Shown: positions 9,912 to 18,541 of the stretch, piece by piece | Layout of the letters: each line of letters begins with the position of its first letter | Numbering within the stretch: the stretch's first letter is position 1 | Assembly: GCA_965213575.1 (NCBI GenBank) | Contig: CBDBZN010000013.1 | Span: forward strand, 54,725 to 118,724 | Length of the DNA: 64,000 bases | Origin: JAUHXS01 sp965213575 | GTDB taxonomy: Bacteria > Bacteroidota > Bacteroidia > Chitinophagales > JAUHXS01 | Direction: 5' to 3' | Program-made: the position numbers and the translations under genes | The notes under the pieces: model-generated | What the model saw: only the letters and a program-made list of their open reading frames with translations | Database searches by the model: none | Told to the model about the DNA's origin: nothing

Positions 9912-10769
9912 TTGAAAAAGGTCATTGCATGGATACTTGCTAGCAACATTTTTATAGCTGTAGCAGCGTTGTGTACTACTGCTACAACCTATTTTTTGTT
10001 GCGCGTACATGTTCGGTGGAATATCTGTTTTTTAGCTTTTTTTAGTACCTTATTTATATATTCATTTTATAGTGTATTTGATAATAGGCCAACCTCGCGA
10101 GGAGTTGAATCGGGTGGAGGTGAAATAATCAACCGGAAAAACTGGATTAAATGGTATCCAAATAGTTTTAAAATATTATTAATTATTTCTCTCGTTGGTT
10201 CATTAATATATTTAAGGCAGTTATCCTATTTAACAATAATATGCTTACTCCCATTTACTATGATTGCCTTATTGTATATTGCTCCTTTTTTCTCATTAGG
10301 TAAAGGCAGGGCAGGCTTAAGAGGGGTAGCATATTTAAAAATTTTTCTTATAACTATTACATGGACTGCCGTAACTGTTATGTTGCCGGCTGTTGATTTA
10401 GGTTTTTCGTATGATAATGAAATTTTTATTCTGCGATTAATAGAACAATTTTTATTTATTTTTATTCTATGCCTACCTTTTGATATTAGAGATGCTGTAT
10501 GGGATAAGCGAGATAATATAAATACTATTCCCATTTTATTAGGTATTAAGAACACTAAACTATTAGGGTATATACTTGTATTAATGCTCTGTGTAATTTA
10601 TTATCTGCATTTTGGCTTAGATATATTATTTTACATACAAATGCTAATGTCCATATTATTATGTATGGTTATTTTTTATACAAATATCAAGAGAACAGAT
10701 TTTTTTTACTTAGGCCTAGTCGATGGAACAATGATTATGCAATTTCTATTAATATCATTTCTGGCATGA
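9912..10769 (+). CDS. UbiA-like prenyltransferase-family membrane protein
   Basis: A 285-residue polytopic membrane protein with about eight hydrophobic segments. The second half carries DIRDAVWDKRDNINTIP followed by LLGIKNTKLLGY, which matches the second aspartate motif of UbiA-superfamily intramembrane prenyltransferases. The first motif, normally NDxxDxxxD, is reduced to YSVFDNRP, so the catalytic assignment is uncertain and the substrate unknown. The start is a TTG nine bases after the M42 stop; no ATG lies in frame nearby, and a weak start is plausible in translational coupling. The C-terminal 109 bases overlap an out-of-frame extension of the next gene, whose true start lies downstream. 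Confidence 0.65.
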   Translation: MKKVIAWILASNIFIAVAALCTTATTYFLLRVHVRWNICFLAFFSTLFIYSFYSVFDNRPTSRGVESGGGEIINRKNWIKWYPNSFKILLIISLVGSLIYLRQLSYLTIICLLPFTMIALLYIAPFFSLGKGRAGLRGVAYLKIFLITITWTAVTVMLPAVDLGFSYDNEIFILRLIEQFLFIFILCLPFDIRDAVWDKRDNINTIPILLGIKNTKLLGYILVLMLCVIYYLHFGLDILFYIQMLMSILLCMVIFYTNIKRTDFFYLGLVDGTMIMQFLLISFLA

Positions 10770-10810
10770 AATTTTCTTTAATAATATTCACTAAACTTAA
10801 AATTTCTACT

Positions 10811-11590
10811 ATGAATAAACATATTCTATTCACTTTTTGTATGATTTCATTAATTGTAATATTCAATTCTTCATGCAATAGTCATGGCAATTCATTAAAA
10901 AAAGAATATGAAGCAAAATCGGAAGCTGTTGCTGTATTAGAACTGTTTACTTCGGAAGGCTGCTCCAGTTGTCCACCTGCTGATAGGCTGTTAATGGAAA
11001 CTGCACAAGATTACCAATCAAGTCTGCCACTATTTGTTCTTGGCTTTCATGTAGATTATTGGAATTATATTGGTTGGGATGATCCATATAGTAAAACTGA
11101 TTTTTCTGAGAGGCAAAGAAATTATGCGAAATTTTTAAATAGTAGTGTTTATACGCCACAATTAATTGTGAATGGAGAGGACGAATTAGTAGGGTCAAAC
11201 AGGCCTAAGCTTGAGGCTGCTTTAACTAAAGCATTAAATAAAGCCGCTATTTCAAAAATTGAAATCATAGAAAGTAATATAAAAACTGATGGCAAATTAA
11301 ATATCGCCTATCAGCTATCCAATGTACCTCAAAAAAGTTATCTAAATGTTGCAATAGTAGAAAATGATTTGAAATCTGATGTAAAAAAAGGAGAGAATAA
11401 AGGAAAGCAATTGAATCATACCAATGTTGTCAGAGAATTTAGTACCTATAAAGTTCCGGAAGGAGATTTTACTGGTGAAGCCAATCTTACCATTCCTGAT
11501 TATATTAATAAAAAGAATACTCAAATTTTTTTATATATTCAAAATGTAGAAGATATGGCTGTTACGGGCGCTACGAAGGTTCAATTTTAA
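10811..11590 (+). CDS. DUF1223 thioredoxin-like lipoprotein
   Basis: A 259-residue protein. The N-terminus MNKHILFTFCMISLIVIF ends in a lipobox-like NSSC, so it is probably a lipoprotein. The DUF1223 domain follows: VLELFTSEGCSSCPPAD with a CxxC in a thioredoxin-like position, then GFHVDYWNYIGWDDPYS, SVYTPQLIVNG and the C-terminal beta-rich half. The open frame runs upstream to 10661 inside the preceding gene, but the ATG at 10811 gives the signal peptide and the family start. The biochemical function of DUF1223 proteins is not established; an envelope redox role is inference from the CxxC. Confidence 0.88.
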   Translation: MNKHILFTFCMISLIVIFNSSCNSHGNSLKKEYEAKSEAVAVLELFTSEGCSSCPPADRLLMETAQDYQSSLPLFVLGFHVDYWNYIGWDDPYSKTDFSERQRNYAKFLNSSVYTPQLIVNGEDELVGSNRPKLEAALTKALNKAAISKIEIIESNIKTDGKLNIAYQLSNVPQKSYLNVAIVENDLKSDVKKGENKGKQLNHTNVVREFSTYKVPEGDFTGEANLTIPDYINKKNTQIFLYIQNVEDMAVTGATKVQF

Positions 11591-11621
11591 CATTAATTAC
11601 TCTTTCATTTAATACTAAATT

Positions 11622-12311
11622 ATGACAATAGATAAAAATATTGTTGTGCTCACCGGTGCGGGGATTAGTGCAGAAAGTGGGATTAAAACATTCAGAGATT
11701 CGGGCGGATTATGGGAAGGCTATGATATTATGGAAGTAGCTTCACCGGAAGGATGGGAAGAAAATCCTAAAAAAGTTTTGGACTTTTATAATGCACGAAG
11801 GAAAAATGTTAATGCTGTACAACCCAATAAGGCACACCTGGCACTAGTTGAATTGGAAGAAAAATATAAAGTAAATATAATTACTCAAAACATAGATGAC
11901 CTACATGAACGGGCCGGTTCTACGAATATTTTACATCTGCATGGAGAAATATTTAAATCGCGCAGCACGATAGATGAACAATTAATTTATGATTCTTTAG
12001 ACGATGTTTGCTTAGGCGATGTTTGTGAGAAAAACAGCCAACTTAGGCCTCATATAGTATGGTTTGGAGAAATGGTGCCTGCATTAGAGGAGGCAATTGA
12101 GTTGGTGTCTCAAGCAGATATTTTGATTATAATTGGAACATCTATGCAGGTATATCCAGCAGCCGGATTAGTCAATTATGCAAGTAGTGATATTCCTATT
12201 TATTATATTGATCCGAAAGCTGAAGAAGTGAAATTATCAAATAGGGTAGCGGTAATAGCAAAAAATGCTACAGAAGGAGTGAGGGAGGTGGTGGATAAAT
12301 TATTAAGGTAA
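11622..12311 (+). CDS. cobB: SIR2 family NAD-dependent protein deacylase
   Basis: A 229-residue sirtuin with the NAD-binding motifs VLTGAGISAESGIKTFRD and TQNIDDLHERAGS, the catalytic histidine in LHLHGE, and GTSMQVYPAAGLVNY. The YNARR segment (Tyr56 and Arg59) matches the acyl-pocket pair of Sirt5/E. coli CobB class III sirtuins, so desuccinylase activity is possible besides deacetylation. The zinc-binding region holds only CLGDVC rather than two CxxC pairs, as in many bacterial short sirtuins. It likely acts on cytoplasmic lysine-acylated enzymes. It follows the DUF1223 gene by 31 bases. Confidence 0.93.
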   Translation: MTIDKNIVVLTGAGISAESGIKTFRDSGGLWEGYDIMEVASPEGWEENPKKVLDFYNARRKNVNAVQPNKAHLALVELEEKYKVNIITQNIDDLHERAGSTNILHLHGEIFKSRSTIDEQLIYDSLDDVCLGDVCEKNSQLRPHIVWFGEMVPALEEAIELVSQADILIIIGTSMQVYPAAGLVNYASSDIPIYYIDPKAEEVKLSNRVAVIAKNATEGVREVVDKLLR

Positions 12312-12370
12312 CTTCTTGATCTAAATTAATTCTGTACCACACCTTTTGTTTTTAATAGCCTTTTTTTTGT

Positions 12371-12388
12371 AAATTACAGGTGTAATTT
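12371..12388. promoter_or_regulatory. Perfect operator-like palindrome AAATTACA-GG-TGTAATTT
   Basis: An 8+2+8 perfect palindrome lies 28 bases before the start of the T9SS cargo gene at 12416. It shares the core TTACA-N2-TGTAA with the palindrome in front of the marR gene (21639-21654). It could bind a dimeric regulator; no regulator is identified. Confidence 0.4.
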
Positions 12389-12415
12389 AATTATTTACCT
12401 ATTTAATTAATCATA

Positions 12416-15226
12416 ATGAGATTATTACTAATTTTCATATGCACCTCCTTTCTATTGATACATGTTTTTGCTAACATTCAAACTACCGGATGGATGAACG
12501 ATAAAGCATTTGAAACAAACGTATTTATTGAAAATGCCGGTCAATATAATGCGGATCAGTTAGATACAGAAGCTATTCTATATGGTACAAAACAACAAGG
12601 AGCTGAAATATTCTTTACCTCTACTGGAATCATTTATCGTTTTTCTGTAATCAATCCTGAAAAACAGGATACTTATTTAGATTTAATGGAAGAAGAAAAA
12701 AACGAAAAAGTTAAACTAGAAGCCAATTGGGAAAAACTTTCACCGGAAGAAAGAGCGTTGGAAGTGTTAAAAGAAAAAGAAATAGAAATAGCTTTGAAAA
12801 ATATGTCAATACATGATGTAACTACCTTTCAGATAAAATGGGAAAATTTTAATGAAGGTGTAACTGTGGTCAGTGAAGGTTTAAATCAAGCTTCATATAA
12901 TTTTATTAACAATACTGAGTTAAACCCTGTGACAACAAATAACTATCAAAGAGGAACTATTAATGCAAAAGCTTATAACAAATTAATATATCGTAATATT
13001 TATCCTAATGTTGACGTGGAGTATTTTATACATGACGAAGGAGGCCTTAAATATAATATAGTTGTTCACCCTGGTGGTGACCCTTCACAAATAGTTATGG
13101 AATATATTGGGGTAGATGATATAAGTGAAGACAATGGAAATATTTTAATAGAAAAGAGTGGAAATTTTATAAAAGATGCTAACCCGGTTAGCTATCAAGG
13201 AGAAAATCAAAGAGATATAGTTGAATCTAACTCTATTTTAGAGAACAATAAGGTTAGTTTTAATATTAACCATTACGATGACTCGAAAGATTTAATTATT
13301 GACCCTTGGCTTACAGTTACTAATTTTAGTGGCGCATCAATAGTGCGTCATGTCGTGACTGATAATGCGGGTAATATTTATGCATATGGTGGTGGAGGAT
13401 CTAGGCCCGCTGAAATTAGAAAATACACTCCCGCAGGTACTTTAGAGTGGGTTTTTGAAACAATGGAAGTTGACTGGTTTGGGAATTTAGAAATTAATAA
13501 AGAGAATGGTGATCTTTATTTAGGTACCGGTTTAACACGCGTATATAAAATTTCTTCGGATGGAAATTTAATATGGCTGAACGATAGTTTTGGATTTATT
13601 TTTGCTGATGAACCCTGGTCTATAAGTTTGAATTGTAGTAAAGATAAACTTATGATTGGAGGAATGTTATCACCGGTGTATTTAGATCTTTCTACAGGCG
13701 AGAAAATAGACACACTTCCTCCCGGTGATTTTGCGGGGGGAACAGATGAAATTAGAACTTCAATTACAGGGCCTAAAGGAGGATTTATATTGCTTAAATT
13801 AGAAACAGTATTTTTTTTATGTCATGATCTTACCATATATAATCTGTTTCTACACGGCCTAGGCTTTCAATATTATGGTCCTGCCTATGATCCTGATCCT
13901 AACCCGGGTACTAATAATTTTCTTGCGGCTGATACGAACTTTGTTTATGCTCACAATGGTGATATTTTAAAGAAATGGGATTTTCTACTAGGCAATTTTG
14001 TAGATGAAGTTGAAATTCCAGGAGGGGAGTTTGAAGGAGGTAGTGGAACCTTGGTAGATGAATGTGGCAATGTATATGTTGGTTCAAATCTAGGTGTATT
14101 TAAATTTAATCAAAACCTAGAAATGATTGACTCAGCGTCTATTGGACCAGTGTTTGATTTAGCTTTTGGCTCGGGAGGAGAAATTATTGCTACAGGTGAT
14201 GGTTATATAGCCTCAGTTAATTTAAATCATTGTAATAAGTTTGCTTATTGTGAAGATGATTCTTGTAGTAGAGATATAAAAAATGCATATATATGTAAAG
14301 GAGATAGTGCTAAACTAAATGCATATGATGGAGGTGCTTCATACTCTTGGACTCCAACTGCAGGCTTAAGTGATCCTACGATTGCTCATCCAATGGCATC
14401 TCCAGATGTGACGACTACATATGTAGCAACTATAACGTGTCCTGGATTTTGCGGATATACTGATAGTTTTACTGTGTCAGTAATTGACCTTATTGCAGAT
14501 CCGGAGGAAGCAACGATTTGTGCTGGTGATACTATCACATTAAATGTTACTGGAGCAGAGGATTTGGTTTGGACACCTAGTAACAGTTTGAGCAGCAATA
14601 CAGGTTCAACAGTAGATGCTTATCCTATTACTCAAACACAATATACTATAGTATCTGAAGAAGATACTACCTGTCCTGTTACTGTAAATGTCTCTGTTAA
14701 TGAAACACCTGAGGCTTTGTTTAATTTCATCTTAGATTCATGTATAGCGTATAGAGTGTTGTTTTCCAGTGATGTAGCGGGAATTGTCAGCTGCGAATGG
14801 GTTTTTGGAGATAATACCACTTCTGATGAGTGTTTTCCTAATAAAATATATGATGCCCCCGGTAATTATATCGTTATTTTATCAGTGATAGATGATAATG
14901 GGTGTCAATCTTCTATTGAACAAATGATTGTAGTAGATAATGCTAATGAAACTTGTATAGCTGTACCTGATGTGTTTTCTCCAAATGGAGATGGTCTTAA
15001 TGATGTATTTAAGCCGGCCGTTTTCAATGTTGCAGAAGTGACTTATTTTAAAATATATAACCGTTGGGGGACGCTTATTTTTGAAAGTAATAACGTTAAT
15101 GATGGATGGGATGGTACCTATCACGGTAAAGAGCAGGGGATAGGCGTTTATCTTTACCAACTTAGTGGTAGAACTAATAGCGGTAAAGAGCTATCTATCA
15201 ATGGAAATGTGGTATTAGTTAAATAG
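12416..15226 (+). CDS. Large T9SS type B cargo protein with beta-propeller-like, Ig-like and PKD domains
   Basis: A 936-residue secreted protein. Residues 1-20 are a signal peptide. An N-terminal domain follows with FIENAGQYN and YRNIYPNVDVEYFIHDEGG, of the type found in front of SBBP-like repeats in Bacteroidota. The middle (about 300-600) has repeated short beta-blade-like segments (NAGNIYAYGG, CGNVYVGSNLG). An Ig-like segment (YSWTPTAGLSDP) and a PKD domain (CEWVFGDNTTSDE) come next. The C-terminus is a T9SS type B domain with VFSPNGDGLNDVFKP and YNRWGTLIFES. It is probably exported by the type IX system to the surface or medium. The specific ligand or role is unknown. A perfect palindrome precedes the gene. 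Confidence 0.88.
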   Translation: MRLLLIFICTSFLLIHVFANIQTTGWMNDKAFETNVFIENAGQYNADQLDTEAILYGTKQQGAEIFFTSTGIIYRFSVINPEKQDTYLDLMEEEKNEKVKLEANWEKLSPEERALEVLKEKEIEIALKNMSIHDVTTFQIKWENFNEGVTVVSEGLNQASYNFINNTELNPVTTNNYQRGTINAKAYNKLIYRNIYPNVDVEYFIHDEGGLKYNIVVHPGGDPSQIVMEYIGVDDISEDNGNILIEKSGNFIKDANPVSYQGENQRDIVESNSILENNKVSFNINHYDDSKDLIIDPWLTVTNFSGASIVRHVVTDNAGNIYAYGGGGSRPAEIRKYTPAGTLEWVFETMEVDWFGNLEINKENGDLYLGTGLTRVYKISSDGNLIWLNDSFGFIFADEPWSISLNCSKDKLMIGGMLSPVYLDLSTGEKIDTLPPGDFAGGTDEIRTSITGPKGGFILLKLETVFFLCHDLTIYNLFLHGLGFQYYGPAYDPDPNPGTNNFLAADTNFVYAHNGDILKKWDFLLGNFVDEVEIPGGEFEGGSGTLVDECGNVYVGSNLGVFKFNQNLEMIDSASIGPVFDLAFGSGGEIIATGDGYIASVNLNHCNKFAYCEDDSCSRDIKNAYICKGDSAKLNAYDGGASYSWTPTAGLSDPTIAHPMASPDVTTTYVATITCPGFCGYTDSFTVSVIDLIADPEEATICAGDTITLNVTGAEDLVWTPSNSLSSNTGSTVDAYPITQTQYTIVSEEDTTCPVTVNVSVNETPEALFNFILDSCIAYRVLFSSDVAGIVSCEWVFGDNTTSDECFPNKIYDAPGNYIVILSVIDDNGCQSSIEQMIVVDNANETCIAVPDVFSPNGDGLNDVFKPAVFNVAEVTYFKIYNRWGTLIFESNNVNDGWDGTYHGKEQGIGVYLYQLSGRTNSGKELSINGNVVLVK

Positions 15227-15230
15227 GTAC

Positions 15231-16139
15231 TCATCTGATCAAGTCTGCGTAAGAAAAGATTACATTGTAGCCTTTGTTTTGAAAATATTCCTTATTACTT
15301 CCGGTGGCAAGTATAAAATCACCACCCCAAGCCCCAAGCGATTTGATACTACCAGTATAATCTGAAAAGAGCTGTTGTTTGATTGGAGGCTGTTTGATTA
15401 ATTTACTTATATTTTCCTCATGTTCTTTAATTAGAGATTCGAAATTAGAGAGTGTTTTGCATGATAACATGGAAGTTGTTATTTCATCGAAAACCTGAAA
15501 TTTGAAATTTGCAATCTGAAATTGTTTATAGTTTTCAATTGCCTCCCTACTATTTTGCTTCTTACCCAGATAAACAAAAAAAAGCTGATCCTTAAAAGGA
15601 GGATCAAATTTAGCAGTTTCCCAATAAGGAATATTATTTTTCAACTGGTAAACTATGGGGCCGGTAGACTGAGCAGCGGCGATATCATACCCACTGCCAC
15701 CAAATGTAGTTTTTAACAGTGTAAAAGGATCAATCTTTGCCCATTGAGCAATATTATTAATTAAAGTAGAACTGCTCCCTAATCCCCAATTTTTATTAAA
15801 ATCTAGTTTTGTTGTGACTTCAACGGTATGTTGTTGGCTTAAAAAAGATTTATTTAATTTGCGTGTGATCAATAAAATTTGCTGTAAAGTATTTGCAATT
15901 ACTTTATGATTACTAATGATTGGTTTAAAGTCAGACAGCTTAAAAGTGCCGGAAAACCATACTGTCCCATCATCATTTAAGCTTATCCAACTCAATATAG
16001 GTATGCTTTCTGCCAGTTTTGATTGCCTGACCGTTAATGTTTGGCTTTTTTTAGTAGGTAAAGCGAGCGCTTTAGCACCATCTAAAACTATGTATTCGCC
16101 TGTGAGTAATAGTTTTCCATTGCTCTTAAAAAACTGCAA
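15231..16139 (-). CDS. GHMP kinase, probably of the mevalonate pathway
   Basis: A 302-residue GHMP kinase: N-terminal GKLLLTGEYIVLDGAKALA, the ATP-binding glycine loop GLGSSSTLINN, GGSGYDIAAAQ in the middle, and AWGGDFILATG near the C-terminus. It lies six bases downstream of the HMG-CoA reductase gene on the same strand. This context points to mevalonate kinase or phosphomevalonate kinase in isoprenoid synthesis; the sequence alone does not decide which. The start is a TTG, the only family-consistent start in the frame. Its end is four bases from the end of the convergent T9SS gene. Confidence 0.85.
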   Translation of the reverse strand: MQFFKSNGKLLLTGEYIVLDGAKALALPTKKSQTLTVRQSKLAESIPILSWISLNDDGTVWFSGTFKLSDFKPIISNHKVIANTLQQILLITRKLNKSFLSQQHTVEVTTKLDFNKNWGLGSSSTLINNIAQWAKIDPFTLLKTTFGGSGYDIAAAQSTGPIVYQLKNNIPYWETAKFDPPFKDQLFFVYLGKKQNSREAIENYKQFQIANFKFQVFDEITTSMLSCKTLSNFESLIKEHEENISKLIKQPPIKQQLFSDYTGSIKSLGAWGGDFILATGSNKEYFQNKGYNVIFSYADLIR

Positions 16140-16145
16140 ACCAAA

Positions 16146-17504
16146 CTATTTTTTAATTACTGCATTAGGATTAGTGATACCTCTTAATTTATAAAAATAA
16201 GCAGTAGCCGATTGGACATTTACTACTTTATCAGTGAAATATTTCTTTGCTTTTTCTTTTTCCTCATTATTTGCACCCAGTTGATTTAGAATATTTAAAA
16301 GATGCATTTTCATATGGCCTTTTTGTATACCTGTCGTAACTAAAGAGCGAATAGCTCCAAAATTCTGTGCTAATCCTGCACAAGCCACTATCTGCATTAA
16401 TTCTTGAGCATTCGGTTTACCTAACATTTTATGAGCGAATTTTACCATAGGATGTAAAGATGTTAATCCTCCAACTGTACCTAAAGCCATGGGAATTTCT
16501 AAAAAAAATGTAAATATATCATCCTTTACCGCTACATCTGTGAGGCTTCGATATTGACCATCTCTGGCGGCGTACGTATGTGCACAAGCTTCTACTGCCC
16601 TGAAGTCGTTACCTGTAGCAATAATAACAGCATCAATGCCATTCATAATACCTTTATTATGAGTTGTTGCCCGATACGGCTCTTTTTGAGCGATTCGTAT
16701 AGCTCGTTGGAATTTTTCAATAAAGTCTTTTGTCGACATATTATCTCCTTCAACTAAATCGTCAACCGCACAGTTGACTTCTGCTCTTACTAAACATTCC
16801 GGTGTATAATTGGAAAGGATGCACATGATAATAGAAACTTCTTTTTCTTTATCGCTGAAACCTTTAGCAGTTAATAATTCATTTTTAAGTGTAATAGCAA
16901 AATTTTCTAAAATAGAATTAATAAAATTAGCTCCCATGGAATCACAAGTCTCAAAAGTTGCTTTAAGCTGGTAATAATCCGGTTCTTCCAGAGTTTTATC
17001 TACCAATTCGACATCTAATATACCACCTCCGCGCCTTCGCATATTAGCGGTAATATCATTAGTCTGTTCAATTAGTTTAGATTTGATCTGTGGGATAAAA
17101 TTTCTTAGCTTATTAACGTCTTGGCCACTCCACAGGAAATGCACATGTCCAATTTTTTTAGTAGATATAATATTAGCTTTAAAACCACCTCTTTTTAACC
17201 AATAATTTGCTGCTTTTGAAGCTGCTGCGACTACTGAACTTTCTTCAATAGCCATTGGAAGGCAATACAGCGTATCGTTTATTAAAAAATTAGGAGCAAT
17301 GCCAAACGGAAGGTAGAAATTTGAAATAGTATTTTCTATAAACTCATCATGCAATGCTTGAGTAAGTTGATCATTATGCCAATAGCTTTTAAGGGTTTCT
17401 ATTGCTTCATCGCCATCTAATAAATATTGGTCAGCCAGCCATTCTAGTTTAGCCTCTTTTGATAACTTAGAAAATCCTTTGATAGGTTGGATATTTGATT
17501 GCAT
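16146..17504 (-). CDS. Hydroxymethylglutaryl-CoA reductase, class II (degradative type)
   Basis: A 452-residue class II HMG-CoA reductase. Visible are the substrate/catalytic motif LPMAIEESSVVAAASKAA with its glutamate, TCDSMGANFINS, the lysine motif THNKGIMNGIDAV, TGNDFRAVEACAH, and the catalytic histidine in KGHMKMHL near the C-terminus. The enzyme interconverts HMG-CoA and mevalonate. The 'degradative' name comes from Pseudomonas mevalonii; here the adjacent GHMP kinase supports a biosynthetic role in isoprenoid precursor supply. A strong promoter match lies just upstream (17521-17550), so transcription of both genes probably starts there. Confidence 0.95.
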   Translation of the reverse strand: MQSNIQPIKGFSKLSKEAKLEWLADQYLLDGDEAIETLKSYWHNDQLTQALHDEFIENTISNFYLPFGIAPNFLINDTLYCLPMAIEESSVVAAASKAANYWLKRGGFKANIISTKKIGHVHFLWSGQDVNKLRNFIPQIKSKLIEQTNDITANMRRRGGGILDVELVDKTLEEPDYYQLKATFETCDSMGANFINSILENFAITLKNELLTAKGFSDKEKEVSIIMCILSNYTPECLVRAEVNCAVDDLVEGDNMSTKDFIEKFQRAIRIAQKEPYRATTHNKGIMNGIDAVIIATGNDFRAVEACAHTYAARDGQYRSLTDVAVKDDIFTFFLEIPMALGTVGGLTSLHPMVKFAHKMLGKPNAQELMQIVACAGLAQNFGAIRSLVTTGIQKGHMKMHLLNILNQLGANNEEKEKAKKYFTDKVVNVQSATAYFYKLRGITNPNAVIKK

Positions 17505-17520
17505 ACGTAATTTTATAAAA

Positions 17521-17550
17521 CAAATATAGTTATTAGTTAACGAAGATCAA
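17521..17550 (-). promoter_or_regulatory. Consensus Bacteroidota promoter of the HMG-CoA reductase operon
   Basis: On the minus strand TTG (17550-17548), 19 bases and TATATTTG (17528-17521) match TTG-N19-TAnnTTTG exactly. The -7 element ends 16 bases before the ATG at 17504, implying a very short leader. Confidence 0.75.
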
Positions 17551-17714
17551 TAGCTTTTAGCGTTTAGCTATCGCCTTTAACGTTTGGCCTTTAGCTACTA
17601 GCTACTAACCTATTAGTGTATTATATCATTCATTTTGTTAATTTTGATGGTGGATAGGCTTTGTTTAGTATAACTAATTCTAGTGCCAGTTTCTAATCCC
17701 TAATTCCTAAACAA

Positions 17715-18341
17715 ATGACCAAAAAAGAAAAAGTCAATTTTATTATAGAAAAACTGGAAGAACTTTTTCCGGAAGTACCTATTCCGCTGGAGCATAAAGA
17801 TCCATATACCTTATTAATTGCTGTATTATTATCTGCGCAATGCACTGATAAACGGGTAAACACAGTAACGCCAATTTTATTTAATAAAGCTGATAATCCG
17901 GCTGATATGATAAAGTTAACAATAGATGATATCAGGCAAATTATAAAGCCATGCGGACTTTCGCCTACCAAATCTAAAGCTATCTACAATTTATCACGCA
18001 TATTAATTGATAAATACAATGGCACTGTTCCGCAAACATTTGAAGATTTAGAAAGCTTACCCGGCGTAGGTCATAAAACTGCTTCCGTTGTTATGAGCCA
18101 AGCTTTTGAATATCCTGCTTTTCCGGTGGATACACACATCCATAGATTGATGTGTAGGTGGGGCCTTACAAATGGTAAAAATGTTACTCAGACAGAAAAA
18201 GATGCCAAAAGACTCTTTCCTAGAGAAATTTGGAATAAGCTTCATTTGCAAATTATATATTATGGCCGTGAATATGCTCCGGCAAGAGGAATTAAGCATA
18301 AATCGGCACCTATTGAAAAAGTGATTGGAGGTAGAAGTTAA
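17715..18341 (+). CDS. nth: Endonuclease III lacking the usual Fe-S cysteines
   Basis: A 208-residue HhH-GPD DNA glycosylase/AP lyase for oxidised pyrimidines in base-excision repair. Visible are LLIAVLLSAQCTDKRVN, the helix-hairpin-helix with catalytic lysine LPGVGHKTASVV, and the catalytic aspartate in FPVDTHIHRLMCR. The C-terminus, which in E. coli Nth holds four cysteines for a [4Fe-4S] cluster, here reads GREYAPARGIKHKSAP with none of them. A structural loss of the cluster, known in some glycosylases of this superfamily, is inferred. The ATG at 17715 is the family start. Confidence 0.92.
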   Translation: MTKKEKVNFIIEKLEELFPEVPIPLEHKDPYTLLIAVLLSAQCTDKRVNTVTPILFNKADNPADMIKLTIDDIRQIIKPCGLSPTKSKAIYNLSRILIDKYNGTVPQTFEDLESLPGVGHKTASVVMSQAFEYPAFPVDTHIHRLMCRWGLTNGKNVTQTEKDAKRLFPREIWNKLHLQIIYYGREYAPARGIKHKSAPIEKVIGGRS

Positions 18342-18434
18342 TGAAATAATCTACTAATATTTCTCCCCATTAGAATTCATATAGTTAAAAAATCATATAT
18401 GGATACTGCAATTCCAAGTTTGAGTAATTTTTTC

Positions 18435-18500
18435 TACATTTGTAATGGTTTTTAAAATATATATGATTAATTATCAATGCTTTGACAATTGGTATATTTG
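18435..18500 (+). promoter_or_regulatory. Two candidate -7 elements before the barrel protein gene
   Basis: TACATTTG (18435-18442) and TATATTTG (18493-18500) both fit TAnnTTTG; the second would give a leader of about 35-40 bases to the ATG at 18542. Neither has a TTG at the expected -33 distance. I cannot tell which is used. Confidence 0.35.
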
Positions 18501-18541
18501 TTTCTATTATCAAGCGTATTAACAAACTAAAATTTATAAAA

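Noticed and set aside
17530..17620. Tandem TTTAGC-like units before nth as a possible CRISPR-like array
   Set aside because: Units are short, irregular and without spacers of constant length; no cas genes are nearby.
18482..18541. TTGACA-like -35 box before the barrel protein gene
   Set aside because: Bacteroidota housekeeping promoters do not use the TTGACA/TATAAT pair, and no matching -10 is spaced correctly.
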